Source: UBA5336 sp038526245
GTDB lineage: Bacteria; Pseudomonadota; Alphaproteobacteria; Caulobacterales; Hyphomonadaceae
NCBI GenBank assembly: GCA_038526245.1
Contig: JBCBGZ010000007.1
Location: 1-64,000, forward strand
Direction of reading: 5' to 3'
DNA: 64,000 nt
Part shown: positions 52,466-60,936 of the stretch, in pieces
Layout of the letters: the number at the start of each line of letters is the position of its first letter
Numbering within the stretch: position 1 is the first letter of the stretch
The notes under the pieces: generated by a model
The model's input: only the letters and a program-made list of their open reading frames with translations
Database searches by the model: none
What the model was told of the DNA's origin: nothing
Position numbers and translations under genes: made by a program

Positions 52466-53455
52466 ATGGGCGTGTCAACGCGAAACACTCTTCTGGCCGG
52501 ACTGGCGGCCATTTCAGTTCTTGGCCTCGGCGGGCTCGCCTCCGCAGGCGGTGGCGCGTGCGGCGCATCAGGGTGCGGTGGCTCACCAAGCCCGGTCGTG
52601 CCGGGACCGAGCGTTCCTGTTACCGGGCCGGCCATGCCAGGCTCCGGCGCACCGGGATGTTGCGGCTCCATGCCGAAAGGCCCGAACGTCATTGTACCGG
52701 GTGTGCATGTCGGCGGCCCGCACGTCACCGTCACCGGCCCAAGCGTGAATGTGAACCAGGGCAAGATTGGCCTTGGTGGCAACACTATTCTCGTTGCGCC
52801 TCAACAAGCTCAAAGCACGACTTTCTTATCTGGAGGGGGCGCGTTCTTCGCCGGTCCCCAAGGCGTTGCACCTTCTACACTGTCCGGCCTCGATGTTTCA
52901 GGCGATGAAGAACGCTATATGGAAACGGTGACGGAACAGGTGCCGGTTCAGGAAGAAGTCTGCGTTCGTCCGAGCCATCCGCAAACCGTTGTGCGTCCGA
53001 TCCAGGCCGTGTGCCTGGATGATACCGGCACGCCCCATCCCGCCAGCCAGGTGACCGGTGAACGGTCAGTTGCAGGAAATTATCAGGGCGAGATTTACCG
53101 GTGCATGGCGGGAACGGCGATGCAGGTCACTGTGGGGTCAATCGAAAACGACCAACCAAACTTTGAACAAGCCCAGAGCTTTTCCTGCCAGAAGGGCGAG
53201 GCCCTTGTGCGCCGCGCGAACGGTCAGCTCGCCTGCGCCATCCAATCGCCTGAGCGCGATTGCAACGAACGATCCTTGCTGCGTCAGTACGGACCGGGCC
53301 TGAAACTGATCCAGACCACGGGATCGGCCCAGCAGTGTGTTCGTCAAGTTCGCACACGCATGGAAACCCGCCAACGCCAGGTGGAACGCGTGCGCGAGCC
53401 AGCTCCGGCGGGCCCGATTGTGCTCGATGGCGGCGTTGGACAATCCGTCTACTAA
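52466..53455 (+). CDS. Gly/Pro/Cys-rich secreted protein of unknown function
   Basis: The 329-residue protein has a signal peptide (TLLAGLAAISVLGLGGLASA). The mature N-terminus is a Gly/Ser/Cys/Pro-rich low-complexity region (GGGACGASGCGGSPSP, GAPGCCGSMPKGP) followed by a repeat-like GPSVNVNQ/GPHVTVTG region. The C-terminal 200 residues carry several Cys (EEVCVRPS, IYRCMAG, SFSCQKG, QLACAIQ, ERDCNER, AQQCVRQ), suggesting disulfides. The pattern resembles a secreted surface or stalk-associated protein, but I cannot name a family. ATG 52466 has GGAG at a 7-base distance; ATG 52463 is also possible. Confidence 0.8.
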   Translation: MGVSTRNTLLAGLAAISVLGLGGLASAGGGACGASGCGGSPSPVVPGPSVPVTGPAMPGSGAPGCCGSMPKGPNVIVPGVHVGGPHVTVTGPSVNVNQGKIGLGGNTILVAPQQAQSTTFLSGGGAFFAGPQGVAPSTLSGLDVSGDEERYMETVTEQVPVQEEVCVRPSHPQTVVRPIQAVCLDDTGTPHPASQVTGERSVAGNYQGEIYRCMAGTAMQVTVGSIENDQPNFEQAQSFSCQKGEALVRRANGQLACAIQSPERDCNERSLLRQYGPGLKLIQTTGSAQQCVRQVRTRMETRQRQVERVREPAPAGPIVLDGGVGQSVY

Positions 53456-53484
53456 TCAAGGCATAGACGTTACACGGCAACTTG

Positions 53485-53519
53485 ACCCGCTACGCCTTCC
53501 GCGTAGCGGGTTATTCTTT
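53485..53519 (+). terminator. Rho-independent terminator after the secreted protein gene
   Basis: ACCCGCTACGC (53485-53495) pairs perfectly with GCGTAGCGGGT (53501-53511) over CTTCC and is followed by the T-rich TATTCTTT. It lies between two convergent genes (53455 and 53543). Confidence 0.8.
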
Positions 53520-53542
53520 ATCTCGGCCTGCTTCCGCGCCGT

Positions 53543-54295
53543 CTAGGATTGGTTCGTCAATTCGCTGACAACGCGCTTTGCGGCGGTGTCCACTATCCGG
53601 CCACCGTGTTCAGCGGTGGATTGGGTCGGATCTGACCCAATGCGGCCATCTGGAAACTGCCGACGATACTGAACGGCATCACCAATTTTGCCCATTGGCG
53701 CTATTTTGGGAGACATCTTCACGTCAGCGCGGGCGTGGTCGGGATAGCCGAAATAGGTGACGGAGACTTCCGAGGCGGTCGCATGGGCGCCATGACCCGT
53801 GGGATAGAGTTCATCGCAGAGGGATTTGACCTCTTTGTAATCCCACCAGTTTCGCAGCGTGAGGTTCAGCTCAGGCTGGTTCTGCACGCCATGGGGGTCA
53901 AAGCTGCGCTTGGCGCGGATCTCTGCAAAGGCGGCTTCGATGGTGGCGATATTGCCGCCATGGCCGTTAAGCCAGAACAGGTTGCGAAATCCGTGGCGCA
54001 CCAAACTGTCTGTCCAGTCGACCATCGCCGCAATCATTGTGGTGGGCCGAAGCGTGATCGTGCCAGGGAAGGACAAATGGTGCTGGGCTGACCCGATATT
54101 GAAGACAGGTCCCACAAGCATGTCGTCGGGCGCCAGGGATTCGGCATGGTTGGCGATGATCTCGGGACACAGTGCATCAGTGCCAATGAAACCGTTTGGC
54201 CCGTGCTGTTCGAAAGAGCCGATGGGGAGCAGGATCGTGTCTGATCGCTCCAGCCAGGCTTCGATATCGGTCCAGGTGCTTAGAGCCAGGCGCAT
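53543..54295 (-). CDS. Creatininase-family metallohydrolase
   Basis: The 250-residue protein has the creatininase family metal ligands: LPIGSFEQHG (Glu and His), TDALCPEI (Asp), NGHGGN and the later TGHGAHATASEVS (His and Glu). It hydrolyses an amide or lactam bond; related proteins act on creatinine, or on peptide tails in mycofactocin biosynthesis (MftE). No other mycofactocin gene is near. It starts at ATG 54295. Confidence 0.9.
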   Translation of the reverse strand: MRLALSTWTDIEAWLERSDTILLPIGSFEQHGPNGFIGTDALCPEIIANHAESLAPDDMLVGPVFNIGSAQHHLSFPGTITLRPTTMIAAMVDWTDSLVRHGFRNLFWLNGHGGNIATIEAAFAEIRAKRSFDPHGVQNQPELNLTLRNWWDYKEVKSLCDELYPTGHGAHATASEVSVTYFGYPDHARADVKMSPKIAPMGKIGDAVQYRRQFPDGRIGSDPTQSTAEHGGRIVDTAAKRVVSELTNQS

Positions 54296-54349
54296 GGGAA
54301 CTCCCGATTGAAGGTGGCAAGACCGAGTGCGGGCTTGGTTCGCAGTGAG

Positions 54350-54727
54350 TTACGGGTCTTGTGCGCGCAACGCAATGAGGGCGCCAACAAGCACGGAGGC
54401 TTCAAATGCGATGAAGGCGTAAAAGTCCGATGTCGGACCGCCATGGAGAAGCCAGGCCACGACCCGAGCGAAACAGTATCCGCCCATATAAGTCACCAGA
54501 AACCACAGGGCCGGGCGTACCATTTTGGGCAAGGCGGCTCCTGCCAGTGTCAGCGCTGCGGCGCCGAGGCTGACCCCGCCATATATCCCGGCCATTTCAA
54601 AGGCGCCATTTCGCCCGCCCACCTCAACACCAAGGCTTGAAGTCATGCCAAGCGGGTCCGTCAGGCTCCAGAACCCGAAAGCCACAAACATAAGCCCCAC
54701 AAGGGCAAGAAAGCTGCGCGTGATCAT
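54350..54727 (-). CDS. DUF4345-like small membrane protein
   Basis: The 125-residue protein from ATG 54727 has four membrane segments: FLALVGLMFVAFGFWSL, YGGVSLGAAALTLAGAAL, ALWFLVTYMGGYCFARVVAW and FEASVLVGALIAL. The GxxG-rich pattern with FEMAGIYGGVSLG is typical of DUF4345. The function is unknown. A GTG at 54736 is also in frame. It lies between the creatininase and groEL genes, on the same strand as both. Confidence 0.78.
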   Translation of the reverse strand: MITRSFLALVGLMFVAFGFWSLTDPLGMTSSLGVEVGGRNGAFEMAGIYGGVSLGAAALTLAGAALPKMVRPALWFLVTYMGGYCFARVVAWLLHGGPTSDFYAFIAFEASVLVGALIALRAQDP

Positions 54728-54848
54728 GTCCCGCACTTAGAACAAAACACCCGTTTGGAAAGCGACCTCTGCCAGAAGGCACTTCCGGACTAAATCAGAG
54801 CGTCGCTTCGTCACCACACCCAAATGCGATTTCTCTGGTTTGGAAAAG

Positions 54849-54878
54849 AAAAAAAGGCCCGGATTGCTCCGGGCCTTT
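54849..54878 (-). terminator. Rho-independent terminator after groEL
   Basis: On the minus strand AGGCCCGG and CCGGGCCT pair perfectly around a 6-base loop and are followed by a run of T residues (A run at 54849-54855 on the plus strand). It lies 26 bases past the groEL stop codon. Confidence 0.85.
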
Positions 54879-54904
54879 CTCGTGATATCAGGCTGGGCCT
54901 GAGC

Positions 54905-56551
54905 TTACATCATGCCGCCCATTCCGCCCATGCCACCCATTCCGCCCATGTCAGGCATTGCGGGGGCATCTTCTTTCGGCGCTTCTGCGATGGCCGCTTC
55001 GGTGGTGATCAGCAGCGATGCCACGGAGGCAGCGTTCTGCAGGGCCGAGCGAACCACTTTCACTGGGTCGATGACGCCCATTTTCACGAGGTCGCCATAC
55101 TCTTCGGTCTGAGCGTTAAAGCCGAAGGCTTTCGACTTTTCAGCCAGCACTGTGGAGACCACAACGGAGCCTTCCACGCCTGCGTTTTCAGCAATCTGAC
55201 GTGCTGGGGCCTCGAGCGCCTTGCGCACGATGTCGATGCCGGCTTGCTCGTCGTCATTGTCGCCTTTCACGTCGATGTTCTTCGACGCACGCAGCAGAGC
55301 GATGCCGCCACCGGGAACAATGCCTTCTTCAACGGCAGCGCGGGTGGCGTTCAGAGCATCGTCCACACGGTCCTTGCGCTCTTTCACTTCCACTTCCGTG
55401 GCGCCGCCAACCTTGATGACAGCAACGCCGCCAGCCAGCTTAGCGAGACGCTCTTGCAGCTTCTCACGATCATAGTCTGAAGACGTGTCTTCGATCTGCG
55501 TGCGGATCTGGGCCACGCGGGCTTCGATCTCCGCCTTGGCGCCTACGCCGTCGACAATGGTCGTGTCATCCTTGGTGATGTTCACGCGCTTGGCCGTGCC
55601 GAGCATGTCCATGGTGACGTTTTCGAGCTTAATGCCGAGATCTTCGGAAATCACCGTGCCACCCGTCAGGATCGCGATGTCCTGCAGCATGGCTTTGCGG
55701 CGGTCGCCGAAGCCAGGTGCCTTGACCGCAGCCACTTTCAGGCCACCGCGCAGCTTGTTGACCACCAGCGTGGCCAGGGCCTCGCCGTCCACATCTTCTG
55801 CGATGATCAACAGCGGACGCTGGGACTGCACAACGCTTTCCAGGATCGGAAGCATGGGCTGCAGGGAAGAGAGTTTCTTCTCGTGCAGGAGGATCATCGG
55901 ATCCTCAAGCTCGGTGACCATCTTGTCAGCGTTGGTGATGAAGTAGGGGCTGAGATAGCCGCGGTCGAACTGCATGCCTTCGACAACGTCCAGCTCGGTT
56001 TCCAGCGACTTGGCTTCCTCAACCGTGATCACGCCTTCATTGCCGACTTTGTCCATCGCTTCTGCGATCATGGCGCCGACTTCAGCTTCACCGTTTGCGG
56101 AGATGGTGCCGACCTGGGCGATCTCTTCGTTGGTTTTCACCTTCTTGGAGTGGTGAGCGAGGTCGCTGACCACCTCTGCAGTCGCTTTCTCGATGCCGCG
56201 GCGCAGGTCCATTGGGTTCATGCCGGCAGCAACGCGCTTCATGCCCTCGCGAACGATGGACTGGGCGAGGACCGTGGCGGTCGTGGTGCCGTCACCAGCC
56301 ACGTCATTGGCCTTGGACGCCACTTCGCGCAGCATCTGGGCGCCCATGTTCTGGAACTTGTCTTCCAGCTCGATTTCCTTTGCGACAGTTACGCCGTCCT
56401 TGGTGGTGCGCGGGGCGCCGAAGGATTTTTCGATGACCACGTTGCGGCCTTTCGGGCCGAGCGTAACCTTTACAGCGTTAGCCAGGATGTCCACGCCGCG
56501 CAGCATTTGCTCGCGGGCTTCCGGGCCGAAATTTACGTGTTTGGCAGCCAT
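54905..56551 (-). CDS. groL: 60-kDa chaperonin GroEL
   Basis: The 548-residue protein is a complete GroEL. It starts MAAKHVNFGPEAREQML and contains GPKGRNVVIEKSFGAP and the nucleotide-binding VAGDGTTTATVLAQ, and ends in the Gly-Met-rich tail GGMGGMGGMM. It folds substrate proteins together with GroES, encoded upstream on the same strand. The stop lies 26 bases before a terminator. Transcription probably starts upstream of groES, where a CIRCE site lies. Confidence 0.98.
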   Translation of the reverse strand: MAAKHVNFGPEAREQMLRGVDILANAVKVTLGPKGRNVVIEKSFGAPRTTKDGVTVAKEIELEDKFQNMGAQMLREVASKANDVAGDGTTTATVLAQSIVREGMKRVAAGMNPMDLRRGIEKATAEVVSDLAHHSKKVKTNEEIAQVGTISANGEAEVGAMIAEAMDKVGNEGVITVEEAKSLETELDVVEGMQFDRGYLSPYFITNADKMVTELEDPMILLHEKKLSSLQPMLPILESVVQSQRPLLIIAEDVDGEALATLVVNKLRGGLKVAAVKAPGFGDRRKAMLQDIAILTGGTVISEDLGIKLENVTMDMLGTAKRVNITKDDTTIVDGVGAKAEIEARVAQIRTQIEDTSSDYDREKLQERLAKLAGGVAVIKVGGATEVEVKERKDRVDDALNATRAAVEEGIVPGGGIALLRASKNIDVKGDNDDEQAGIDIVRKALEAPARQIAENAGVEGSVVVSTVLAEKSKAFGFNAQTEEYGDLVKMGVIDPVKVVRSALQNAASVASLLITTEAAIAEAPKEDAPAMPDMGGMGGMGGMGGMM

Positions 56552-56606
56552 GTGAGTCTACCTTTCCAAATCTTGAGTTCGTTGTGTTGAGCGAAAAAGC
56601 GCGTGC

Positions 56607-56897
56607 TTACTCGACGATGCCGAGGATGTCGCTTTCCTTCATGATCAGCAGCTCTTCACCATCAACGGTGACTTCGGAGCCGGACCATTTGCCGAACAGG
56701 ATGCGGTCTCCGGGTTTCACGTCCATGGGGACGATTTCCATATCCTCACCACCGCGCGCGCCATTGCCCACGGCAACGACTTCACCCTCTTGGGGTTTTT
56801 CTTTCGCGGTGTCGGGGATGATGATCCCGCCAGCGGTCTTTTCGCCTTCTTCAGTGCGGCGGACCAAAACACGGTCGTGGAGTGGACGGAATGCCAT
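56607..56897 (-). CDS. groS: 10-kDa co-chaperonin GroES
   Basis: The 96-residue protein starts MAFRPLHDRVLVRRTEEGEK and has the mobile loop (EKTAGGIIIPDTAKEKPQEG), both standard GroES features. It caps the GroEL chamber. It is 55 bases upstream of groEL on the same strand and is preceded by a CIRCE element at 56959-56985. Confidence 0.97.
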   Translation of the reverse strand: MAFRPLHDRVLVRRTEEGEKTAGGIIIPDTAKEKPQEGEVVAVGNGARGGEDMEIVPMDVKPGDRILFGKWSGSEVTVDGEELLIMKESDILGIVE

Positions 56898-56958
56898 GTG
56901 CCCTCTTCCTTACTCTTTAGAGTTTCTGTTTCGCCTGTCGGCAGCACATTTGGGCGAT

Positions 56959-56985
56959 GTAGCACTCGCCCCGTTCGACTGCTAA
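56959..56985. promoter_or_regulatory. CIRCE element for HrcA control of groESL
   Basis: GTAGCACTC, nine bases, then GACTGCTAA match the CIRCE consensus TTAGCACTC-N9-GAGTGCTAA at 16 of 18 positions (one mismatch per arm). It sits 61 bases before the groES start, the place expected for HrcA repression of the heat-shock operon. Confidence 0.85.
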
Positions 56986-57126
56986 CAGTGCGGCGGAGGT
57001 AGTTAGGCGAGCCCGGCGCGTCAATGGCGTGGATCACACTTTTTTCACGAATTCGTGGCGCGGCGGCCAAGGGTGTGTTCGACCGCCATCCCTGATCACA
57101 GCAAGGCCTGTGAAATCCCCCCTGCA

Positions 57127-57151
57127 ATGACGGTTTGAGTTTGCTATAGAC
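57127..57151 (+). promoter_or_regulatory. Alphaproteobacterial housekeeping promoter candidate
   Basis: ATGACGG (57127-57133) and GCTATAGAC (57143-57151), nine bases apart, resemble the alphaproteobacterial TTGACGS ... GCTANAWC promoter type, though with one mismatch in the first box and a short spacing. It lies 64 bases before the hypothetical gene at 57215. Confidence 0.3.
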
Positions 57152-57214
57152 ATGTCGGCTGGGTGAGGGAAGGTGTGTGAAGACACCACCACAACAAAAG
57201 ATGGGGTGAGCGCT

Positions 57215-57898
57215 ATGGGCAACATGATCTGGTGGATTTTGCCAGGAATTTCAGGCGTGATCGGGCTGATGCTCGGCTTTGGCGGCTTGGGGCGTCTTTT
57301 CAGCGCCCAGGTGTTTTCAGGACTGACCCGGATGGTCTTCGGCGTCGGTTTTCTAGGCCTGGCCGGCGTTGTCACCATGGCGGGCCTGAACCTTCAGACT
57401 TATCAGCGCCTGACCTATGAGCGCGATGTTCTGACGATCAGCTTTGAAGATGCCGGGGCGCCGGACGAGTACATAGCCACGGTGATCTATGAAGGCGGCG
57501 AGACAGAGACCTATGAATTGCGCGGCGATGAGTGGCAGGTGCGTGCCCGAGTGATCCGTTTTGATCCATTGTCCAATATGCTCGGATACAACAGCGTCTA
57601 CCGCCTTGATCGTTTGTCCGGCGGGTTTGAAGACGCTGAAGGCGAGACGACTGTGATTGTCCACCGCCTCAGCGAAAACCCGGGCCTGGACGTTCAGGCG
57701 CTCGCCAAAGCCGAAGGCGCCCGGTGGGGCGTTTCGACGGAGGCTTATGGATCGGGCGTCTACAATCCCATGGCCAACGGGCTCGCCTATCGCGTGAAGA
57801 TGGCACAGACCGGGCTTGTCATGGAGGCGGGCAACACCGCTACGCAAGCGCGCATCGGAAAGCCGAACGATTCCACATCCGCTGGCGGGGCCGAATAG
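57215..57898 (+). CDS. Hypothetical protein with two N-terminal membrane helices
   Basis: The 227-residue protein from ATG 57215 has two hydrophobic helices at the N-terminus (IWWILPGISGVIGLMLGF and MVFGVGFLGLAGVVTMAGL) and a soluble, beta-rich remainder with DEYIATVIYEGGETETYELRGDEW. A C-terminal Ala/Gly/Ser tail ends the chain. I do not recognise the family; a membrane-anchored envelope protein is likely. Its stop overlaps the start of the methyltransferase gene (TAGTG), so the two are coupled. Confidence 0.7.
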   Translation: MGNMIWWILPGISGVIGLMLGFGGLGRLFSAQVFSGLTRMVFGVGFLGLAGVVTMAGLNLQTYQRLTYERDVLTISFEDAGAPDEYIATVIYEGGETETYELRGDEWQVRARVIRFDPLSNMLGYNSVYRLDRLSGGFEDAEGETTVIVHRLSENPGLDVQALAKAEGARWGVSTEAYGSGVYNPMANGLAYRVKMAQTGLVMEAGNTATQARIGKPNDSTSAGGAE

Positions 57899-58524
57899 TG
57901 GGTCTTTGGGATCGATATGTCGTCCCGCCGCTGATTTCTGCGGCCTGTTCCACCAAACCGATCATGAAACAGCGCGAAAAAGTCGTTCCCCACGCCAAAG
58001 GGGCCGTGCTGGAAATCGGCTGCGGATCGGGCACCAACTTTACCTACTACAACGCCGACAAAATCTCTCGATTGTTTGCGCTTGAGCCTTCAGAGGGCAT
58101 GATCGAGCGGGCCCGCCTGGCAGCGAAGGGTCTGCCGCTCCGCCAGAGAACCGAATTTCTCGAGGCAGGCGCCGAAGCCATTCCTCTGGAAGACAATTCG
58201 ATTGATACCGTTGTGATCACCTTCGTGCTGTGCACGATCTCTGACTGGCAGGCGTCCCTTGCTGAGGTGCGCCGTGTGCTCAAGCCGGGTGGCAAGATAC
58301 TGTTTTCCGAACACGGCCTGGCGCCCGACGAAGGCATTGCAAAGTGGCAGCGGCGCGTGGAGCCGGTCTGGAAGCGCCTGGCGGGCGGATGTCATTTGAC
58401 CCGGGATACCGGGGCGCTCCTGACGTCGACCGGGTTCAGATTGGACCGCGTTGAGACAATGTACTTGCCGTCCACACCGAAGATTGCGGGCTTTGTCAGT
58501 TGGGGCAGTGCAGCGCCTGCCTAG
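57898..58524 (+). CDS. Class I SAM-dependent methyltransferase (UbiE/PmtA-like)
   Basis: The 208-residue protein starts at GTG 57898, overlapping the stop of the preceding gene. It has WDRYVVPPLISAACSTKP, a typical start of small phospholipid or quinone methyltransferases, then VLEIGCGSGTNFTYY (SAM motif I) and FVLCTISDWQASLAEVRRVL. It may methylate a phosphatidylethanolamine or a quinone. Translational coupling with a membrane-anchored partner fits action at the inner membrane. Confidence 0.88.
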   Translation: MGLWDRYVVPPLISAACSTKPIMKQREKVVPHAKGAVLEIGCGSGTNFTYYNADKISRLFALEPSEGMIERARLAAKGLPLRQRTEFLEAGAEAIPLEDNSIDTVVITFVLCTISDWQASLAEVRRVLKPGGKILFSEHGLAPDEGIAKWQRRVEPVWKRLAGGCHLTRDTGALLTSTGFRLDRVETMYLPSTPKIAGFVSWGSAAPA

Positions 58525-58593
58525 CGGCAATGGTTGCAAGTGTCGGCTTCGGCGCCCATCTCCCCGCCAGCAGAACAAGGATACGCGCACGCC

Positions 58594-59505
58594 ATGGATA
58601 TTCTCGGCGCAAATACGCCCCAGGGTGGGGTCGGCGATCTCGTGAAAGACAGCACAGACCAGGCCTTTATGGCGGACGTAATTGAAGCCTCCCAGGATGT
58701 GCCAGTGCTGGTGGATTTTTGGGCGCCCTGGTGCGGCCCATGCAAAACACTCGGCCCGATCATCGAGAAAGCCGTCACGGCCCAGGCGGGCAAGGTAAAG
58801 CTGGTCAAGATCAACATTGACGACAATCCCGGTATCGCCGGCCAACTCGGCGTTCGCTCGATTCCCGCGGTTTTTGCCTTCAACAAGGGCCAGCCCGTGG
58901 ATGGCTTCATGGGGGCGCTGCCGGAAAGCCAGATTACCCAATTCATCGAAAAGCTGTTGTCTGGCACCGATGATGGGAAGGCTCTGGCAGAAGCAGTGGA
59001 AGCGGCAGACGGGCTTCTGGCAGACGGTGATGTCGGCGGCGCCGCCCAGCTCTATGCCCAGATCATCAATGCTGACCCGGGCCAGATTGGCGCCGTTGCG
59101 GGTCTGGCGCGGTGTTACCTGGCAAATGGCGATGTGGAGCGTGCCCGCGAAACGCTTGCAATCGCGCCGGAAGACAAGCGCGCGGACGCGGCCTGGGTGA
59201 GCGCCTCGAAAGCCGTTGAGATGGCCGAGGACGCGCCGAGCGCCGATGAGTTCGCAGGCGCTCTTGCGGCGGTTGAAGCGGCGCCGGAGGATCACAGCGC
59301 ACGCTTTGACCTGGCCGAAAAGCTCGCTGCGGCCGGACGAAACAAGGATGCTGTGGACCATCTCATGGTCATCCTGTCGGCAGATCTGACCTGGCACGAG
59401 GGTAAAGCCCGGGCCAAGCTTCTCGAGATTTTTGAAGCTGCGGGGCCAAAAGATCCGGCGACGATTGAAGGACGGCGGCGCCTCGCATCCCTGACCTTCG
59501 CCTGA
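58594..59505 (+). CDS. Thioredoxin with C-terminal TPR domain (CnoX/YbbN-like)
   Basis: The 303-residue protein has a thioredoxin domain with DFWAPWCGPCK and the cis-Pro segment VRSIPAVFAF, and a C-terminal TPR-like part (LADGDVGGAAQLYAQIINADPG, VAGLARCYLANGDVERARETL). This is the architecture of CnoX/YbbN, a redox-active co-chaperone that can work with GroEL. Both cysteines of the WCGPC site are present, so it can act as a reductase as well. ATG 58594 is chosen because it starts the conserved frame. Confidence 0.92.
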   Translation: MDILGANTPQGGVGDLVKDSTDQAFMADVIEASQDVPVLVDFWAPWCGPCKTLGPIIEKAVTAQAGKVKLVKINIDDNPGIAGQLGVRSIPAVFAFNKGQPVDGFMGALPESQITQFIEKLLSGTDDGKALAEAVEAADGLLADGDVGGAAQLYAQIINADPGQIGAVAGLARCYLANGDVERARETLAIAPEDKRADAAWVSASKAVEMAEDAPSADEFAGALAAVEAAPEDHSARFDLAEKLAAAGRNKDAVDHLMVILSADLTWHEGKARAKLLEIFEAAGPKDPATIEGRRRLASLTFA

Positions 59506-59595
59506 TCCGGAGAAGCGCGCCCCAGCGACTCCAGCCTCGACGCGGGGACAACGCGCCCCATGTCACTCTAAGGCAAGCTCTGGAGGCACGCCCAT

Positions 59596-60243
59596 ATGAC
59601 CATGCAGACCTATCGGCGGATTAATGACCTCCCGGCGCAAATTGCGGTGTTTCCCCTGTCGGGCGCGCTGCTGTTTCCCAGGTGGACGCTGTCCCTGAAC
59701 ATCTTCGAGCCGCGCTACCTGAACATGATTGATGACACCATGTCGGGAAGCCGCATTTTGGGAATGGTGCAGACAACCGGTGGCCCAAAGGCCTTGCCGG
59801 AGCTGGCCCGTATCGGCTGCGCCGGCCGCGTCACGTCCTATTCGGAAACCGATGACGGGCGGTATCTGATCGTTTTGACCGGGCTTTGCCGGTTCAGTGT
59901 CAGCGAGCTTGCGAATGTGGAAACACCTTATCGCCAGGCGCAGCCCGACTGGGCGCCGTTTGAGGCGGATCTGGCCGCACCCAGCATATCTGATCTCCCC
60001 AGCCGCGAGCGCTTGATCGGCGCCCTTCGGGCTTATGTGTCTCGCAATGAGATGCAGGCGGACTGGTCCGCCGTGGAAGATGCTCCGATCGAAACCCTGG
60101 TGAATGCACTCTGTGCAGGTTGCCCGTTTGAGACCGTTGAGAAACAAGCGCTTCTGGAGGCACCCTCCTTGCGCGAGCGTGCGGACACGTTAATCGCATT
60201 GCTGGAAATGGACGTGCCCGGAGGCGCCGGAAATCTGCAATGA
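59596..60243 (+). CDS. Lon substrate-binding (LonN/PUA-like) domain protein
   Basis: The 215-residue protein is a free-standing Lon N-terminal-type domain (FPLSGALLFPRWTLSLNIFEPRYLNM, then ILGMVQ and the IGCAGRVTSYSETDDGRYL motif) with a helical C-terminus. Such proteins lack the protease part and are thought to bind substrates or RNA. GGAGG at 59582-59586 precedes ATG 59596. It overlaps the Trm112-like gene by four bases (ATGA) and is in the same direction as the thioredoxin gene. Confidence 0.92.
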   Translation: MTMQTYRRINDLPAQIAVFPLSGALLFPRWTLSLNIFEPRYLNMIDDTMSGSRILGMVQTTGGPKALPELARIGCAGRVTSYSETDDGRYLIVLTGLCRFSVSELANVETPYRQAQPDWAPFEADLAAPSISDLPSRERLIGALRAYVSRNEMQADWSAVEDAPIETLVNALCAGCPFETVEKQALLEAPSLRERADTLIALLEMDVPGGAGNLQ

Positions 60244-60464
60244 GTGAAACAGAGATGGACGAAGCAGAGCGCCAGCGCGCCTCTGGCATGGACCCCCGCA
60301 TCCTCGAAATGCTGATCTGCCCGCTGACGCGTCAGCCCCTCGAGTATGACGGCGCCAGCGATGAACTGATTTCCCGCAAAGCAGGTCTGGCATTCCCAAT
60401 CCGAAATGGCTTGCCCTTGCTGACGGAAAAGCACGCACGCGAGATCGAGCAGGATGGCCCATGA
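60240..60464 (+). CDS. Trm112-family small protein
   Basis: The 74-residue protein has the Trm112/YcaR-like pattern LEMLICPLTRQPLEYDG and AFPIRNGLPLLTEKHAREIE. The usual Zn ligands of YcaR are incomplete here (one Cys in CPLTRQPL), as in many Alphaproteobacteria. It may stabilise a methyltransferase. It is coupled to both neighbours by ATGA overlaps (60240-60243 and 60461-60464). Confidence 0.9.
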   Translation: MSETEMDEAERQRASGMDPRILEMLICPLTRQPLEYDGASDELISRKAGLAFPIRNGLPLLTEKHAREIEQDGP

Positions 60465-60769
60465 GTGATGCGGCCGTTCGCGCCTGGCCGGTCAAGCTGA
60501 CGTTTCAGAAATCGGCGGCGTGCTTGAAACTGGAATTTGATGATGGCAGCGCTGGAAATGTCGATTACCGCACGCTGCGCGCAAACAGCCCGTCAGCCGC
60601 CGTACAGGGCCACGGGGCAGGGCCACCCCCGCCCCAGCCGCCCATACCGGAAGATATTTCTGTGACGAAAGCCGATCCAGTCGGTCGATACGCCGTGCGC
60701 ATCCATTTTTCCGATGGTCATTCCAGTGGGCTCTACACTTGGGCTTTGCTCTACAGTTTGTTGCGCTAG
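60461..60769 (+). CDS. DUF971 family protein
   Basis: The 102-residue protein has the DUF971 (gamma-butyrobetaine hydroxylase N-terminal-like) pattern: LKLEFDDGSAGNVDYRTLRANSPSA, ITKADPVGRYAVRIHFSDGHSSGLYTWALL. Other members bind iron or take part in Fe-S cluster assembly. It is coupled to the Trm112-like gene by a 4-base overlap and ends the operon. Confidence 0.9.
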   Translation: MSDAAVRAWPVKLTFQKSAACLKLEFDDGSAGNVDYRTLRANSPSAAVQGHGAGPPPPQPPIPEDISVTKADPVGRYAVRIHFSDGHSSGLYTWALLYSLLR

Positions 60770-60936
60770 GCGCGCCGGCCAGCTTAACGCGCGACAACGC
60801 CGGGCTGGAGGCCTGTTCATCTTCAAACTGCTAACCCCGTGGAGAGGGAGGGCTCCGTCGTGAGAATCGACGGGCGCACCAGCAGGGCTGTGTGCGCGTC
60901 CTTCGCCTTATGGAACTTCAACCTGAAGGGGCTGAC

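Larger units (their letters stand above)
56898..57214. other. Control region between groES and a divergent hypothetical gene
   Basis: The 317-base gap holds no open frame I can support as a gene. It contains a CIRCE element for groESL, a TTGACG-like -35 box for the minus strand (57019-57024), and a possible promoter for the plus-strand gene at 57127-57151. A small AG-rich leader precedes the plus-strand gene. Confidence 0.6.

Noticed and set aside
58090..59397. Long minus-strand frame of 435 codons
   Set aside because: It is antisense to the methyltransferase and thioredoxin genes, which have clear motifs.
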